From: Mesocentrotus franciscanus
Taxonomy: Eukaryota > Echinodermata > Echinoidea > Camarodonta > Strongylocentrotidae
Length of the DNA: 64,000 nt
NCBI GenBank assembly: GCA_037976565.1
Contig: CP137685.1
Coordinates: forward strand, 19,766,449-19,830,448
Direction: 5' to 3'
Positions 47,418 through 56,660 of the stretch are shown here, one piece after another. Made by a program: the position numbers and the translations under genes. Within the stretch, counting starts at the first letter, position 1. The number at the start of each line of letters is the position of its first letter. The notes beneath the pieces were generated by a model that saw nothing but the letters and a program-made list of their open reading frames with translations, had not been told where the DNA came from and did no database searches.

Positions 47418-47696
47418 TTAATATCTTTTAAATATAAGGTGCTCAAGGCGCCCGAATATTACCCCGAATATTACCCCGAATATTACCTCAAATATTACCC
47501 CGGCTCTGCTAGACTACCGATTTTGGTGCTCACAGCATTCAAGGAATTCCTTCCTACCGGTACCCATTTAACATCTGGGTGGAGATTATTTAGAGTAATG
47601 TCTTGCCAAAGGACATTAGTGCCGTGGCTGGATTCGAACCGCGAATCATGTGATCCACAGTCCGACGACGTATCCACTTGACCACGACACCTCTTA
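47418..47696 (-). mobile_element. tRNA-derived SINE with internal 14 bp expansion, minus strand
   Basis: On the minus strand the head AGGTGTCGTGGTCAAGTGG and box B GGTTCGAATCC come first. TTTGGCAAGACATTACTC, CACCCAGATGTTAAATGGG and GCGCCTTGAGCACC follow. Between AGCAGAGCC and GCGCCTTGAGC the normal single GGGGTAATA is expanded to four tandem ~14 bp units (47450-47503). Confidence 0.88.
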
Positions 47697-47751
47697 AGAC
47701 CATGACACATCGACCAACAAAAAAAGGGGGGAAAAAAGAAAAAAAGAAAGA

Positions 47752-47935
47752 AAAAATTAAGGAGATGGTGCATGGCTCAGGGGATAATTGTAAACTTGGT
47801 ATTACCCGGATTCGAGACCAACCCAGTGCACCGAAAGCCAAGGCTAAAGGATTCATTCCGAATCACCTAGTCCCTCAGTTTAAGATTTAGTGCCTTATGC
47901 CCTATGCAGCTTACATACAATACTTGAATGTCTAC
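47752..47935 (+). mobile_element. tRNA-derived SINE fragment
   Basis: Box A-like TGCATGGCTCAGGGGATAAT and box B-like GGATTCGAGACC (47808-47819) are followed by CCAACCCAGTGCACC. It lies head-to-head beside the previous SINE, separated by an A-rich linker. The body matches neither SINE family, so it may be a third one. Confidence 0.6.
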
Positions 47936-48440
47936 TTGGCACCGAGCGACTAAGTTAAAATCGACAATTAATCAAAATATCACAATAAGTCAGAATATCC
48001 CATTAATATCAACGATTGCAAAAAGAATCGGGTTATTACTATCGCGATTGATGTACATATGAAAAACGAGAAAGCCGGGGACAATATATTCTTTAAAAAA
48101 CATCCCAACAAACACCAACACCACCATTACCAACAATAACGACAACAACAACAATAAAACAACGATGGGTTATATAGAAAATTTCCTTTTATGAAAGAGG
48201 AAAAGTAGAACGGACGTTATCAGTGAGCTTTATTTTATCAAATCAAATGAAAGATATAGATTGATAATTCAAAGAAGACAATAAGAAATCTCGAGTGATA
48301 TAAATGAGCAAACTCAAACTGGAAAAGAGAGCGGAAGGGAGAGATAACCTAGATAAAAATAATTATTGATTGATGTGTATGAAATTAGGTCAAGAAATCT
48401 GGGCAAATATATTGCACAATGCGGCTTCCTATTGACCGCG
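47936..48440. other. AT-rich DNA with a CAA-rich run
   Basis: CAACAACAACAATAAAAC-type sequence at about 48106-48162. No gene. Confidence 0.45.
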
Positions 48441-48444
48441 CGCT

Positions 48445-48515
48445 ACGGTATATTGGCGTCGTGATAGTACGTTGGACTCGTCATCCAGTTTGGTCGAATA
48501 TGATAGCCGTATGTA
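48445..48515 (+). mobile_element. Degraded tRNA-like SINE head
   Basis: TTGGCGTCGTGATAGTACG resembles box A and TTGGTCGAATATGA resembles a mutated box B about 40 bp downstream. No body or tail recognised. Confidence 0.3.
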
Positions 48516-49983
48516 TGAAATCGTCCATTATTAGTTTGCGTATTTGAAGGGTGACCAGGAGGGGGGTGGGGTAGTTGCCCTGCCCCTAACATTTCCCGTC
48601 CAGAAAAAACAAAACTAACTAATAACTTTTAAATTGATTGGGGAAATAGATGAAAGGTAACTAATCCTTTGCTGTTAAAACCTAAAAAATTATTGACATT
48701 TTGTATTTTTTTTAATTCTACTGGCCGGACCTAGCAAAACGATGATGTAGAAAAAAAAGAAGCAAAGGACAAAGAGAAGGGGGAAACTGGATTCACCTTT
48801 CACCTATTTAGTAATAGAAAGCCCATTAGTTTAAAAGTGAATACCCTTTCTTATGTTATGAATAAGCACCTGTCCACATATAGTAATTCAGGAGGAAAGT
48901 TGGCCCAAGCTTTTGCTCGCTCGCCTCGCTCGCTCGGAAATGAACATGAACTCTCCTTGAACACTGCTGTTACGGATGAAATCATACCATCTCGCCCTAC
49001 ACCGATCCCAGGAGAGATCGTCCATGCACATTATGGCAAATAAAAGTGATTTTTAAATCAATTTCATTATCATATGATTAACTGAAGTAAATGTGCATGG
49101 ATCACCATTGCCTCGAATATTTTTCCCTTCCCCTTCGACGCCAAGGTCCGCATACGCCAGTGCTAATTAGTCCTTGGAGGGGGATGATGATGAAGATGAT
49201 GTCAGATCGGCGGTCACACCAAAGATGACTCAAGGTTGCATCTTATTACACCTGATTGGTTCGTTAAACACGAGAACGAATGGAAGAAAGGCGTCAACAT
49301 TCCCGACCTTGCTTACTCGTCCACAACCCCTCTTCCAGGAAGAAAAGGGAAGATTTAGAAAAAAAGGGGTAAAACTAGCCTCTTGCAAGACCATAGCATT
49401 GTCTTCTCTGTTTAAAATTAGCCTCTTTGTCAGGAAGATTTATCGAACTGAGGGAGTGACAGTAGTTAAAAAGATCCATTGATGCCATTGAACGATTTAA
49501 AGTTTCCTGACAAGAACTTACGAGATGAATCGAAATTTCTCCTCTTTGTCATCTTCATCATTGTAATCATAATCATAATCATAATCAGCACTATCATTCC
49601 CATAACCGTCGTCGTCATCCCAGTTACGAGCTATATAGTAAAATATGAATTTATTACCAAATAATTATAGATATATATATATTTATATTTCCCTAGTTGC
49701 CTCTTCTTCTTCATTTTTTTTAAATTCCATCTTCATTTCTATTCACTGTTTCCTTTATCCTCAGTCACCTGTTTCTATTTTGTAACCAAAACATCAATTG
49801 CTTCCAGTAATTGTTTGCAAAAAAAGTCATATTCGAATGTATTATCAAATCTTACCCTAAAATATCAAAATAATACCATGATGTGTTGCAGTTTCAGGTT
49901 TCATCTTAAAATTGTGCCTCAAAATATGATTTACAGAGTAAAATATCTTCCAACGTCTTAAACGAGGCTTGCCAAATCGGCAC
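48516..49983. other. No recognised gene; short (AATCAT)n
   Basis: CTCGCTCGCCTCGCTCGCTC at about 48920 resembles motifs at 8279 and 8454. A short AATCATAATCATAATCA run lies at about 49562-49588. The Asp/Glu-rich frame at 49174-49482 has no recognised domain. Confidence 0.4.
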
Positions 49984-50019
49984 TATAAAGAACCGCTGAA
50001 ACTGCATTATACACAATCA
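49984..50019 (+). promoter_or_regulatory. TATA box and possible initiator of the small gene candidate
   Basis: TATAAAG (49984-49990) is followed 23-35 bp later by ACACAATCACGG, which has initiator-like CA steps (A50013 or A50019). It lies 85-91 bp upstream of the ATG at 50075. No CCAAT or E-box was noted nearby, so support is modest. Confidence 0.3.
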
Positions 50020-50074
50020 CGGATGTCTGTGAGTGCGCATCGCTACAGACAACGCTTGCACAGTTGCTTAATCC

Positions 50075-50296
50075 ATGGCTTCTAAAAAATACATCAAGAA
50101 ATGTCATATTAGTCTGTGTCAGCGGATTTTGAGGCTGGAGGAGTTAATGAAAGTTGGACATGAGGAGACAGGGTCGGGCGTCGACTTTCTTCAAACCGGT
50201 AATGCCGTTTGGGAGATCTTGAACACGTTTACTATTTGTTGCTCTGATCGCTTCGAATATCTTTTGTATTGTATAAGTGTGAATTTGAAGAAATAG
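50075..50296 (+). CDS. Candidate small intronless gene, unknown 73-residue protein
   Basis: An unknown protein with no recognised domain. The ATG has G at +4 and the frame ends TAG. The predicted product starts MASKKYIKK, has a central charged, helix-like stretch (about residues 15-35) and five to six Cys, and ends CISVNLKK; no signal peptide or membrane segment stands out. The case for a gene is contextual: a TATA box about 90 bp upstream, locally higher GC than the flanks, no simple repeat in the frame, and AATAAA at 50445-50450. Against it: a short overlapping upstream frame starts at 50023, and frames of this size occur by chance. Could instead be one exon of a larger gene. Confidence 0.25.
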   Translation: MASKKYIKKCHISLCQRILRLEELMKVGHEETGSGVDFLQTGNAVWEILNTFTICCSDRFEYLLYCISVNLKK

Positions 50297-50444
50297 TGCC
50301 TGCCCGTGATCTTGACTGATCAAATCGTGCTGTTGAAGGGTTTACTTTTAAACAAAATAACAAGACGGTTTCACCCACTATACTGGCATCTAGTTAATCT
50401 TTTTTATAAAAAGCAGATCAATTTATTACAGGAATTAATTTGTA

Positions 50445-50458
50445 AATAAATGAATAAA
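50445..50458 (+). terminator. Possible polyadenylation signals
   Basis: AATAAA at 50445-50450 and again at 50453-50458, about 150 bp after the TAG of the candidate frame. AATAAA is common in such AT-rich DNA, so weight is low. Confidence 0.25.
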
Positions 50459-50515
50459 TAGAGAAATGACACAATGTATGAGTCAATTAAAATAAAAAAA
50501 GGAAATATGTTAAAG

Positions 50516-50557
50516 AAATAGATAAATAGATAAATAAATAAATAAATAAATAAACAA
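50516..50557 (+). repeat. (ATAA)n microsatellite
   Basis: GATAAATAGATAAATAAATA-type repeat. Confidence 0.9.
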
Positions 50558-50579
50558 TTAAACTAATTAATAAATCAAA

Positions 50580-51055
50580 GAATCTATCTACGTCTATCTA
50601 CCTATCTATCTACATACCTACCTACCTACATGAACCTATCTATCTATTACCTATCTATCTTCCTATACCTACCTGTCTATGTATGTATCTATTTATCGAC
50701 CTATCTATGTATCTATCTATATACCTACCCTTTTTTTAAATCTATCTACCTTTCTATCTACCTCTCTTTATACCTATCTCATTATCTATCTACCGACCTA
50801 TCTACCTACCTGTCTATATATATTTCTATATATTTATCTATCTATCCCCTATATATATCTATATCTATCTATGTATCTATTTATCTACCTATCTATCTAC
50901 CTATTACCCATCCATCTCCCTACCTATCTATCTATATATCGCCCTATGGTCTTATCTATCTATCTTTCTATCCACCTATCTATGTATTCATCTACCTATC
51001 TATATCTACCTACGTATCTACCAATCTATCTATCTATCTATCAATCAATCACCCT
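50580..51055 (+). repeat. ~475 bp imperfect (CTAT)n tetranucleotide array
   Basis: CTAT and CTAC units in continuous register-shifted runs. The 192- and 147-codon Tyr/Ile/Ser/Leu frames in it are pure repeat translation. Confidence 0.95.
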
Positions 51056-51236
51056 ACCTCGTTACCGCAGTATGCCAGGTATTGTGTTGATAAATGGAGA
51101 GTCCTTTATTTTCCTTTCCTGAGAAATATCTACCTGAGTGTTATAACGGTTCTACCTGATCTTTTGCTCCAAGCCATTGACTGTCTAAACTACCCAGTGA
51201 TGTGCTGAGAGACTGACAGGCTATGTACTTTTGAAA

Positions 51237-51725
51237 GGTAAAGAGAAGGTTGAGTTCCGGAAAAGATGGAAGACAATTTGTGAGCTTTCTCAGTCTTTGT
51301 ATATCGGTTTGGAAGGATGTCATACTATAAATGTCTCCCGGAAAGGATTCAAATGCCGTTATATTCTAAATATATTGAATTATATAGAAAAGAACTAGCT
51401 AAGGTGTTTGGACCCAACATTCAGCAACATTTAGTAAATTTCTTATTATTTTGATGATTAAAAAGCCTCAAAGTAGACTCCTTTTTTTGTTTACAAGATA
51501 ATCAACCTTTCACAATTGCTTAGAGAGAGTTCCTTTCACCAAACAACTGCATGACCAGGCCCCAGTTTCATAAAGCCTGTTATCAATAGCAAGTGTCACA
51601 TTTAAATTTGCTCACAGCCAATCAAATGCAAGGATTTCAGTAGCTTATAACAGTTTTTGTAAATATTAATACTGATAACAAGTTTTATGAAACAGGGTCC
51701 AGAAGTCAACTTTACTTTAAACCTC
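51237..51725 (+). repeat. Dispersed repeat family D, copy C, interrupted by a MITE
   Basis: Shares AAAGAGAAGGTTGAGTTCCG, TTCTTATTATTTTGATGATT, GCATGACCAG and TCAACTTTACTTTAA with copy B. A ~140 bp MITE splits it between GCATGACCAG (51549-51558) and AAGTCAACTT (51703 on), exactly where copy B is continuous. Confidence 0.75.
51559..51699. mobile_element. MITE with GTTTCATAAA inverted ends
   Basis: The left end is GCCCCAGTTTCATAAAGCCT, and the right end read inward is GACCCTGTTTCATAAAACTT. Both continue to TGTTATCA, giving an imperfect TIR of about 26 bp. CAG (or CCAG) flanks both sides, and the matching uninterrupted sequence in copy B has it once. That supports a 3-4 bp target duplication. 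About 141 bp, non-coding. Confidence 0.8.
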
Positions 51726-52033
51726 AAGATAGATCATAGCTTATAATATATTATAGTAATACTATCTACAACAGTACAGTCTACTACTTTACAATCTGCG
51801 TTAGATGAGCTTTGCGTTGTTAAGCGGCAGGTGGCGCCATACCACATAGATAGCAACTCAGAACGGTACTTCATCAATAGTGCTTGCGAGTAGTTATTGT
51901 TTGATGATATTTTGCAGTTGGCATCTCAATTTCAATCAGCTATCAAAGTATAATAACAAAGAAGAAGAAAAAAGAAAAAAAATGTTCATCGGGTATTAAA
52001 AATAATCTAGAAGAAGAGGGTATGAGGAGGGGT

Positions 52034-52172
52034 CCTATCATCTTCTTTTCGTGTTCCCTTTCTCTCCTACCCCCTCTCGCTCTCTCTGTCTCTCTCACCC
52101 ATCTCTTTTTTTCTCTTTCTCTCTCTCTCTCTCTCTCTCACTCTCTCTCACTCGCTCTCTCTCTCCATTTCT
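52034..52172 (+). repeat. (CT)n-rich tract
   Basis: CTCTCTC and TCTTTTTTTC blocks. The Ser/Leu-rich first half of the 142-codon frame starting at 52022 comes from it. Confidence 0.9.
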
Positions 52173-52812
52173 TTCTTGAGTGTGGTAGACTAATACCACT
52201 CCTTCTACACACAAATCATTCGCTTACCTTTTACTACTGGTCAGGCCACTGTAAACCAATGTCCGCCATTATTACAACCAATAGGCATGAGGTCTTACAG
52301 GAAAACATTGCAGTATATAAAAAAAAAAGCTGCACGATGGCAGAAAAACAGCGTGCAGAGATGCACAATCGTGTTTATTTATCCCAAATCCCGAGTTTGA
52401 AACTATCAGCCAAGCAAGCTCCAGTTAAGAAAGTATTTTTTCAGATCTAAATCCCATTTTCCTCCTCAAATTGGCACCAATTATTCTTATTTTTCACTCC
52501 TACATGGTTCCAAAAAAATATAACTGTATATGACATGAACCAAGGTGAATGAAAATTACTATATACAACAAAATGATGCCACTTTCTTCACGACAATTAC
52601 ATCGATCGTTCTTATTCACGAATGGCACAATGTACTGCATTGCAAATGGATTCAAATTTTCTGTGATATTTGCTCTTTCTGCTCATGTATAATATGCAAT
52701 TTCCTAAAATTCTGGATTAAAAGGTATTTTCAAAATTTCACTTAAAGGAGACACTCAACTGCTCTGGGTTAAAGGTAATAAATGCTGGTCATGCATTGTG
52801 AAATAAACTGTT
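52173..52812. other. No recognised gene; possible family D fragment at the right edge
   Basis: AT-rich DNA. At 52785-52812 CTGGTCATGCATTGTGAAAT resembles the minus strand of family D, ending where the next MITE begins. Confidence 0.35.
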
Positions 52813-53239
52813 CAGGGGCGTGTTTACAAAGACTAAGATCGACTTTAAGTTGGACTTAACTAAGGCAGGCCGTTCATGCCACTGTTTGCTATCACCATTC
52901 ACTGGCATTGGTCTCTCAAGGGACGTACAAATCATGGTCACAAATCTACAGAATTTACATTTTTTTATTATTCATTATTGAAGGAAAATATATTATCTAA
53001 ATATCATAATGGTGAGAGCAAAAAGTGGCATGAACGGCCTGCCATAGTTAAAGCCTCGGTCACAAATGCCATTACGAACTGCTACGAACGCCGTACGAAC
53101 GATTTTCAGACAATGGAAATTCGGGAAGACAATGGAAAAACAGGGAGATTCGTACGAAATTATCGTTCGTACGGACCTTTGTGACCGTAGCATAAGTCCA
53201 ACTTAAAGTCGATCTTAGTCTTTGTGAAACAACCCCCAG
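52813..53239. mobile_element. Foldback MITE, family A copy 2, with nested insertion
   Basis: Ends CAGGGGCGTGTTTACAAAG and CTTTGTGAAACAACCCCCAG, with the same arms as copy 1 (GACTTTAAGTTGGACTTAAC, GGCCGTTCATGCCACTG). The right arm is split at AGTTAA by a second MITE (53052-53192). Without it the element would be about 285 bp, like copy 1. Confidence 0.85.
53052..53192. mobile_element. Nested Harbinger-type MITE, ~141 bp
   Basis: Inverted ends: AGCCTCGGTCACAAATGCC on the left and, read inward, TGCTACGGTCACAAAGGTCC on the right. Inner inverted GTACGAACGAT motifs follow. The host arm reads GTTAAGTCC when intact (copy 1). Here TAA lies on both sides of the insert (53049-53051 and 53193-53195), a 3 bp TAA target duplication as in PIF/Harbinger elements. 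Non-coding. Confidence 0.8.
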
Positions 53240-53446
53240 AAGCTATTGGGATTGGTTAATCGTGTAGTGAATGAAACCAATTGTGTATTAATTGTGTTTT
53301 AGGGTTGATCAGAAAACATCAACTTCAATCCATATTGTGAAAGCACTGCACAAGCAGGCCGCGTTCAGATAATTATGTAGCGGCAAAACCGTGAAGTGTA
53401 AAGTGTAATACGCGTCACATTTCTGTTTCTTACGACACAGAGCTTA

Positions 53447-54080
53447 TGCCTGGATTACATTTGCCCCGGGCGCCGTACGATAAAATGGTCTACGACTTTT
53501 CGTGCTATTTTGGGGGCATCGTAGGAGGCTACGGGCTACGATGTTTGTGTTTACATCATCTACGAGCATCGTGCAATTTCTTGTATTGGCCCTCGGGGGC
53601 AGGCCGGGGCAAATCCGTACAGTGGCTGCTCGGAGATTGTACGGAAATCGTGCAATTTCAGTGCAGTAGCCGTGCAGTCTCCGCACAGAAATCGTGCAGC
53701 TTCCGTGCAGAGGTTGCGCGGAGAAGGCGCGATGACCGTGCCGCCGCCGTGCCGATTTTGAGCGTTATTTAGCCCCCATGTTCACCGAAAAATCGTGTGT
53801 TTGATGCACGATCAGTGCGAGGCCTCCGCGCGATGCCCGTGCGGGGATCGTGCGGGGATCATGCAATGCCACCTACGACATGTCTACGGACTACGGGCTT
53901 ACGATTTTTCAAATTTGTATAACTTCTCGCGAAACAAAATCGTAAAGGCCGTGGAGCCCGTGAATCCGTACGAAAATCTCGCGGCCGCCGCCTGCCTCCG
54001 CACGGAGGCCGCACGGAAATGGGGATACGGGCAGGATAAGGGCTCCGTAGACTAATCGCAGGCCAAATGTAATCCAGGCA
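53447..54080. mobile_element. GC-rich Harbinger-like MITE with TTA target duplication
   Basis: Perfect 17 bp terminal inverted repeats TGCCTGGATTACATTTG, flanked on both sides by TTA (53444-53446 and 54081-54083). Length 634 bp. The interior is strikingly GC/CpG-rich and made of reiterated short words: ATCGTGCAATTTC, CCGTGCAG, TACGGA, TACGGGCTACGA and their complements. TIR plus TTA duplication fits the PIF/Harbinger superfamily. Frames across it (53446-53772, 53795-54055) have no transposase motifs, so it is non-autonomous. Confidence 0.85.
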
Positions 54081-54315
54081 TTAGTGAGTACGCGCAGGAC
54101 CATTGTTGCGAGCAGTTGCCATTCGTTTACACGTACAAAAAAAACCCACCACGGCAGCTTTTATTTGTTTGCGGCGGTTTACCGTGTCACATCTGAACGA
54201 GGATTATACAATCGTGAAGTACTACAGGTTTGATATGAAGTTTAGTCATGTTTGTAACTTTGTAACCATGGTATATGGGCAGTTGGGGACATAAAAAGAG
54301 TAATCCTTTTCATGT

Positions 54316-54421
54316 TGAGAGACCAATGCCAGTAATGGTGAGAGCAAACAGTGGCATGAACGGCCCGCCATATTTAAGTCCAACTTAAAGTCGATCTTAG
54401 TCTTTGTGAAACACTCCCCAG
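54316..54421. mobile_element. Half-length foldback MITE, family A copy 3
   Basis: Only the right arm is present: GAGAGACCAATGCCAGTAAT, GGTGAGAGCAAACAGTGGCA, TTAAGTCCAACTTAAAGTCG and TTTGTGAAACACTCCCCAG. The left arm is absent, so it is truncated. It abuts family D copy D. Confidence 0.8.
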
Positions 54422-54600
54422 GTCATGCAATTGCAATGTGAAAGAAACTGTGTGGAACCGACAGGGCACATAAGTATTGGTGTATACTGTGAGGTTTAGG
54501 AATCATTAAAATGATAAGAAATTGGCTCAGCCTTGCTAAGAGTCACATGCACTGTACACAGGAAAGTGTATATGGGACTACACAAACATGTGCCTCGGTA
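54422..54600 (-). repeat. Dispersed repeat family D, copy D, minus strand
   Basis: The reverse complement matches copy B: CACATGTTTGTGTAGTCCCA, CTGTGTACAGTGC, CTTATCATTTT.ATGATTCC and GCATGACC. It is cut at GCATGACC by the family A element. Copy C is interrupted two bases further on, at GCATGACCAG. Confidence 0.75.
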
Positions 54601-54617
54601 AATCTATTTCGGTATAA

Positions 54618-54752
54618 TACCTCACTCAGTCACAACGCTGAGACCGCCGCTACACCGACAGTAGACCGAACAAAATTACTACATTACCCGAATGGCCAAG
54701 AATCGGAAGGTTTTGAATGGGCGGGAAGTCGGTTTGGCGGTGTGACGGAGGT
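54618..54752. mobile_element. Possible MITE with GTCACA/CCGAC inverted ends
   Basis: The left CAGTCACAACGCTGAGACCG and the right end read inward, CCGTCACACCGCCAAACCGA, form an imperfect inverted pair around CATTACCCGAATGGCCAAG. A similar arrangement lies at 61409-61521. Divergence makes the call tentative. Confidence 0.45.
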
Positions 54753-55095
54753 ATGCCTGTGTTTCTTACCTCGTATTAATCTATTGATGGCCGATTCATC
54801 AATATCGGATAATTTCCTGAACAATATTGAATAAATACTAGAGTGATTGATTGACAGATTACTTTCTGGCAGCTGATTTTATGGTTTTTATATTTTACCG
54901 TGGCTAGTCGCTGATGGGTGCATCGATTGATTACAAAATTGTAAATCGTTCAAACTGGATAGGATTGTTGTTGGCGAGTTCCTTTAAAAAACACTCCCAA
55001 ATTAGTGCCTTGTTCAGTATACTTCCATTCGAATAAACGTGAAATCCTCCCTTTCTCTATCTTTCTCTACAAGTATAGGCTATATCTTTCTATAT

Positions 55096-55100
<5 letters not shown>
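54753..55100. other. No recognised feature
   Basis: Unique AT-rich spacer. Confidence 0.5.
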
Positions 55101-55126
<26 letters not shown>

Positions 55127-55172
55127 CTCTCCCCCTCCTTCTCTCCCTCCCTCTCTCTCTCTGTCTCTCTTG
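55101..55172 (+). repeat. (CT)n microsatellite
   Basis: CT dinucleotides with CCCTCC interruptions. Confidence 0.93.
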
Positions 55173-56105
55173 TGATTGATTGGTCGAAATGATTATTTAA
55201 GCACATACACCGATAAAACACTATATTTTATTCAATTGCCGTATGAAGTGAACTCGCCCAGCAAACGAAACTTAGTTGTGTAGACGGTTAACTAAAAGGT
55301 ATTGGGTATATTTTGTCTCAGATTCTAAACAAAGTCCTGGCTTTAGCTCATGCTGCAATAAACCTTTATAATTATAGGTCAGTCAGGAATCCCATGACAT
55401 TTACAAGCCGATCGCCCGTCTGATTATCAAGATATTTATGATTGGAATTAGAAATGTCAAAAACTGTTTGCTAAACGGTTTTGAACAGTTTGTTATAACA
55501 CTACAGTCTATTGGGGAAAATGAGTATGGTAAAACCGGTCACTCAAAGATTTTTACTTTTTTGAAGCGCAATCTTTTAGGGCTTCAATATTACACCATAT
55601 CACAGACACTGATAACACGTAGGGCCATGCATCTCAGATTTGTAAAACTGGAAACATTGTTAAACGATGCCAGTTTCAGAGCTTATGATTTAAATGGCTC
55701 AAAATACGATTAATTTTCAAACGTTTTAAAATATACCAATACTTTCAAAAAGTTTGAAAGAAAGTGTTGCCATGCCCGTATATAAATCAACTGGTAGGCC
55801 TAAGGATATGAAGTTCCTCTCCTTTCTTTTACCTTGTAAGTCACCGTGATATTATTTAGAAAACCTATTGAACTTTCTTCTCACCCGTCTCATTTTAATA
55901 TTCCCTTAGCAATTATCCTGATTAGTTGAAGTTAAGGAATGGCGTTTGAATATTTAATGTCCATTTAATACCTGATAGTCCATATTGTATGACAATGTGT
56001 TTCACAAATTCACGTGCTCACAATAATATTCACATGCTCCTCCGCCTTCGAAGTGTGAAAAATATACAAGGAAACAAAGAAGAATTTCCCGAAGAGGAAG
56101 TCATT
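55173..56105. other. No recognised feature
   Basis: AT-rich. The 91-codon frame at 55438-55713 has no recognisable motif. Confidence 0.45.
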
Positions 56106-56110
56106 AAAAC

Positions 56111-56328
56111 GCGGGAAGTCTTTCAATTTTTGATTAAAATGTTATCCCTATCATTCGTCATGTTAAATTTGATATGTGTTGGTTTGCAAGAGCATTCCGC
56201 ACACATCGCTTGTTTCCCGCGCACGACGCGTGTACAATTCAACGTTCGCGCCCGCCAGTGCTCTCCACGTACATAAATCACTCTAGATGCGCTCAGGAGA
56301 CACCAGCGCTGTGGCTAAAGGCGGGAAA
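56111..56328. promoter_or_regulatory. Cluster of E2F-like sites
   Basis: TTTCCCGC (56213-56220) and its complement GCGGGAAA (56321-56328) match the E2F consensus TTTSSCGC. A one-mismatch copy, GCGGGAAG, is at 56111-56118. CpG content is raised around them, and a weak TATA-like ACATAAATCA lies between. It could be a promoter of a cell-cycle gene, but no gene was found nearby. Confidence 0.3.
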
Positions 56329-56599
56329 ATAAAGCCACCAGACTGCCAGGCGACTTTTCAATGCAACGATTCCACATGAAAAACAGAAGCCGGGTCAAAT
56401 AAAATTTGAGAAAATACTTGGATATTGATATTGCCGCTATCCCTGTAGGATGGATAAATAATAAATGATAGCCGGGGATTCGTGTTTTTCTTCTTTATTT
56501 CGCGAAGTTATTTACGGTGGTGGAGTTTTTTATCGGCAGTTCATGGCCATGACGGATGTATTGGTATTATCGTTGCTATCGAATCTGATTATTGATATG

Positions 56600-56660
56600 T
56601 TTGTGTGTGTGTGTGTGTGTGTGTTCTCTCTGTGTTGTTGTTTTTTTTTTGGGGGGGGGG
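56600..56660 (+). repeat. (GT)n and adjacent T10-G10 run
   Basis: GT dinucleotides at about 56600-56622, then exactly ten T (56641-56650) followed by ten G (56651-56660). Confidence 0.93.

Noticed and set aside
50630..51208. 192-codon open frame rich in Tyr, Ile, Ser and Leu
   Set aside because: Product of the CTAT tetranucleotide array, which lacks stop codons in several frames.
55438..55713. 91-codon plus-strand frame
   Set aside because: AT-driven composition, no promoter or splice context and no recognisable motif.
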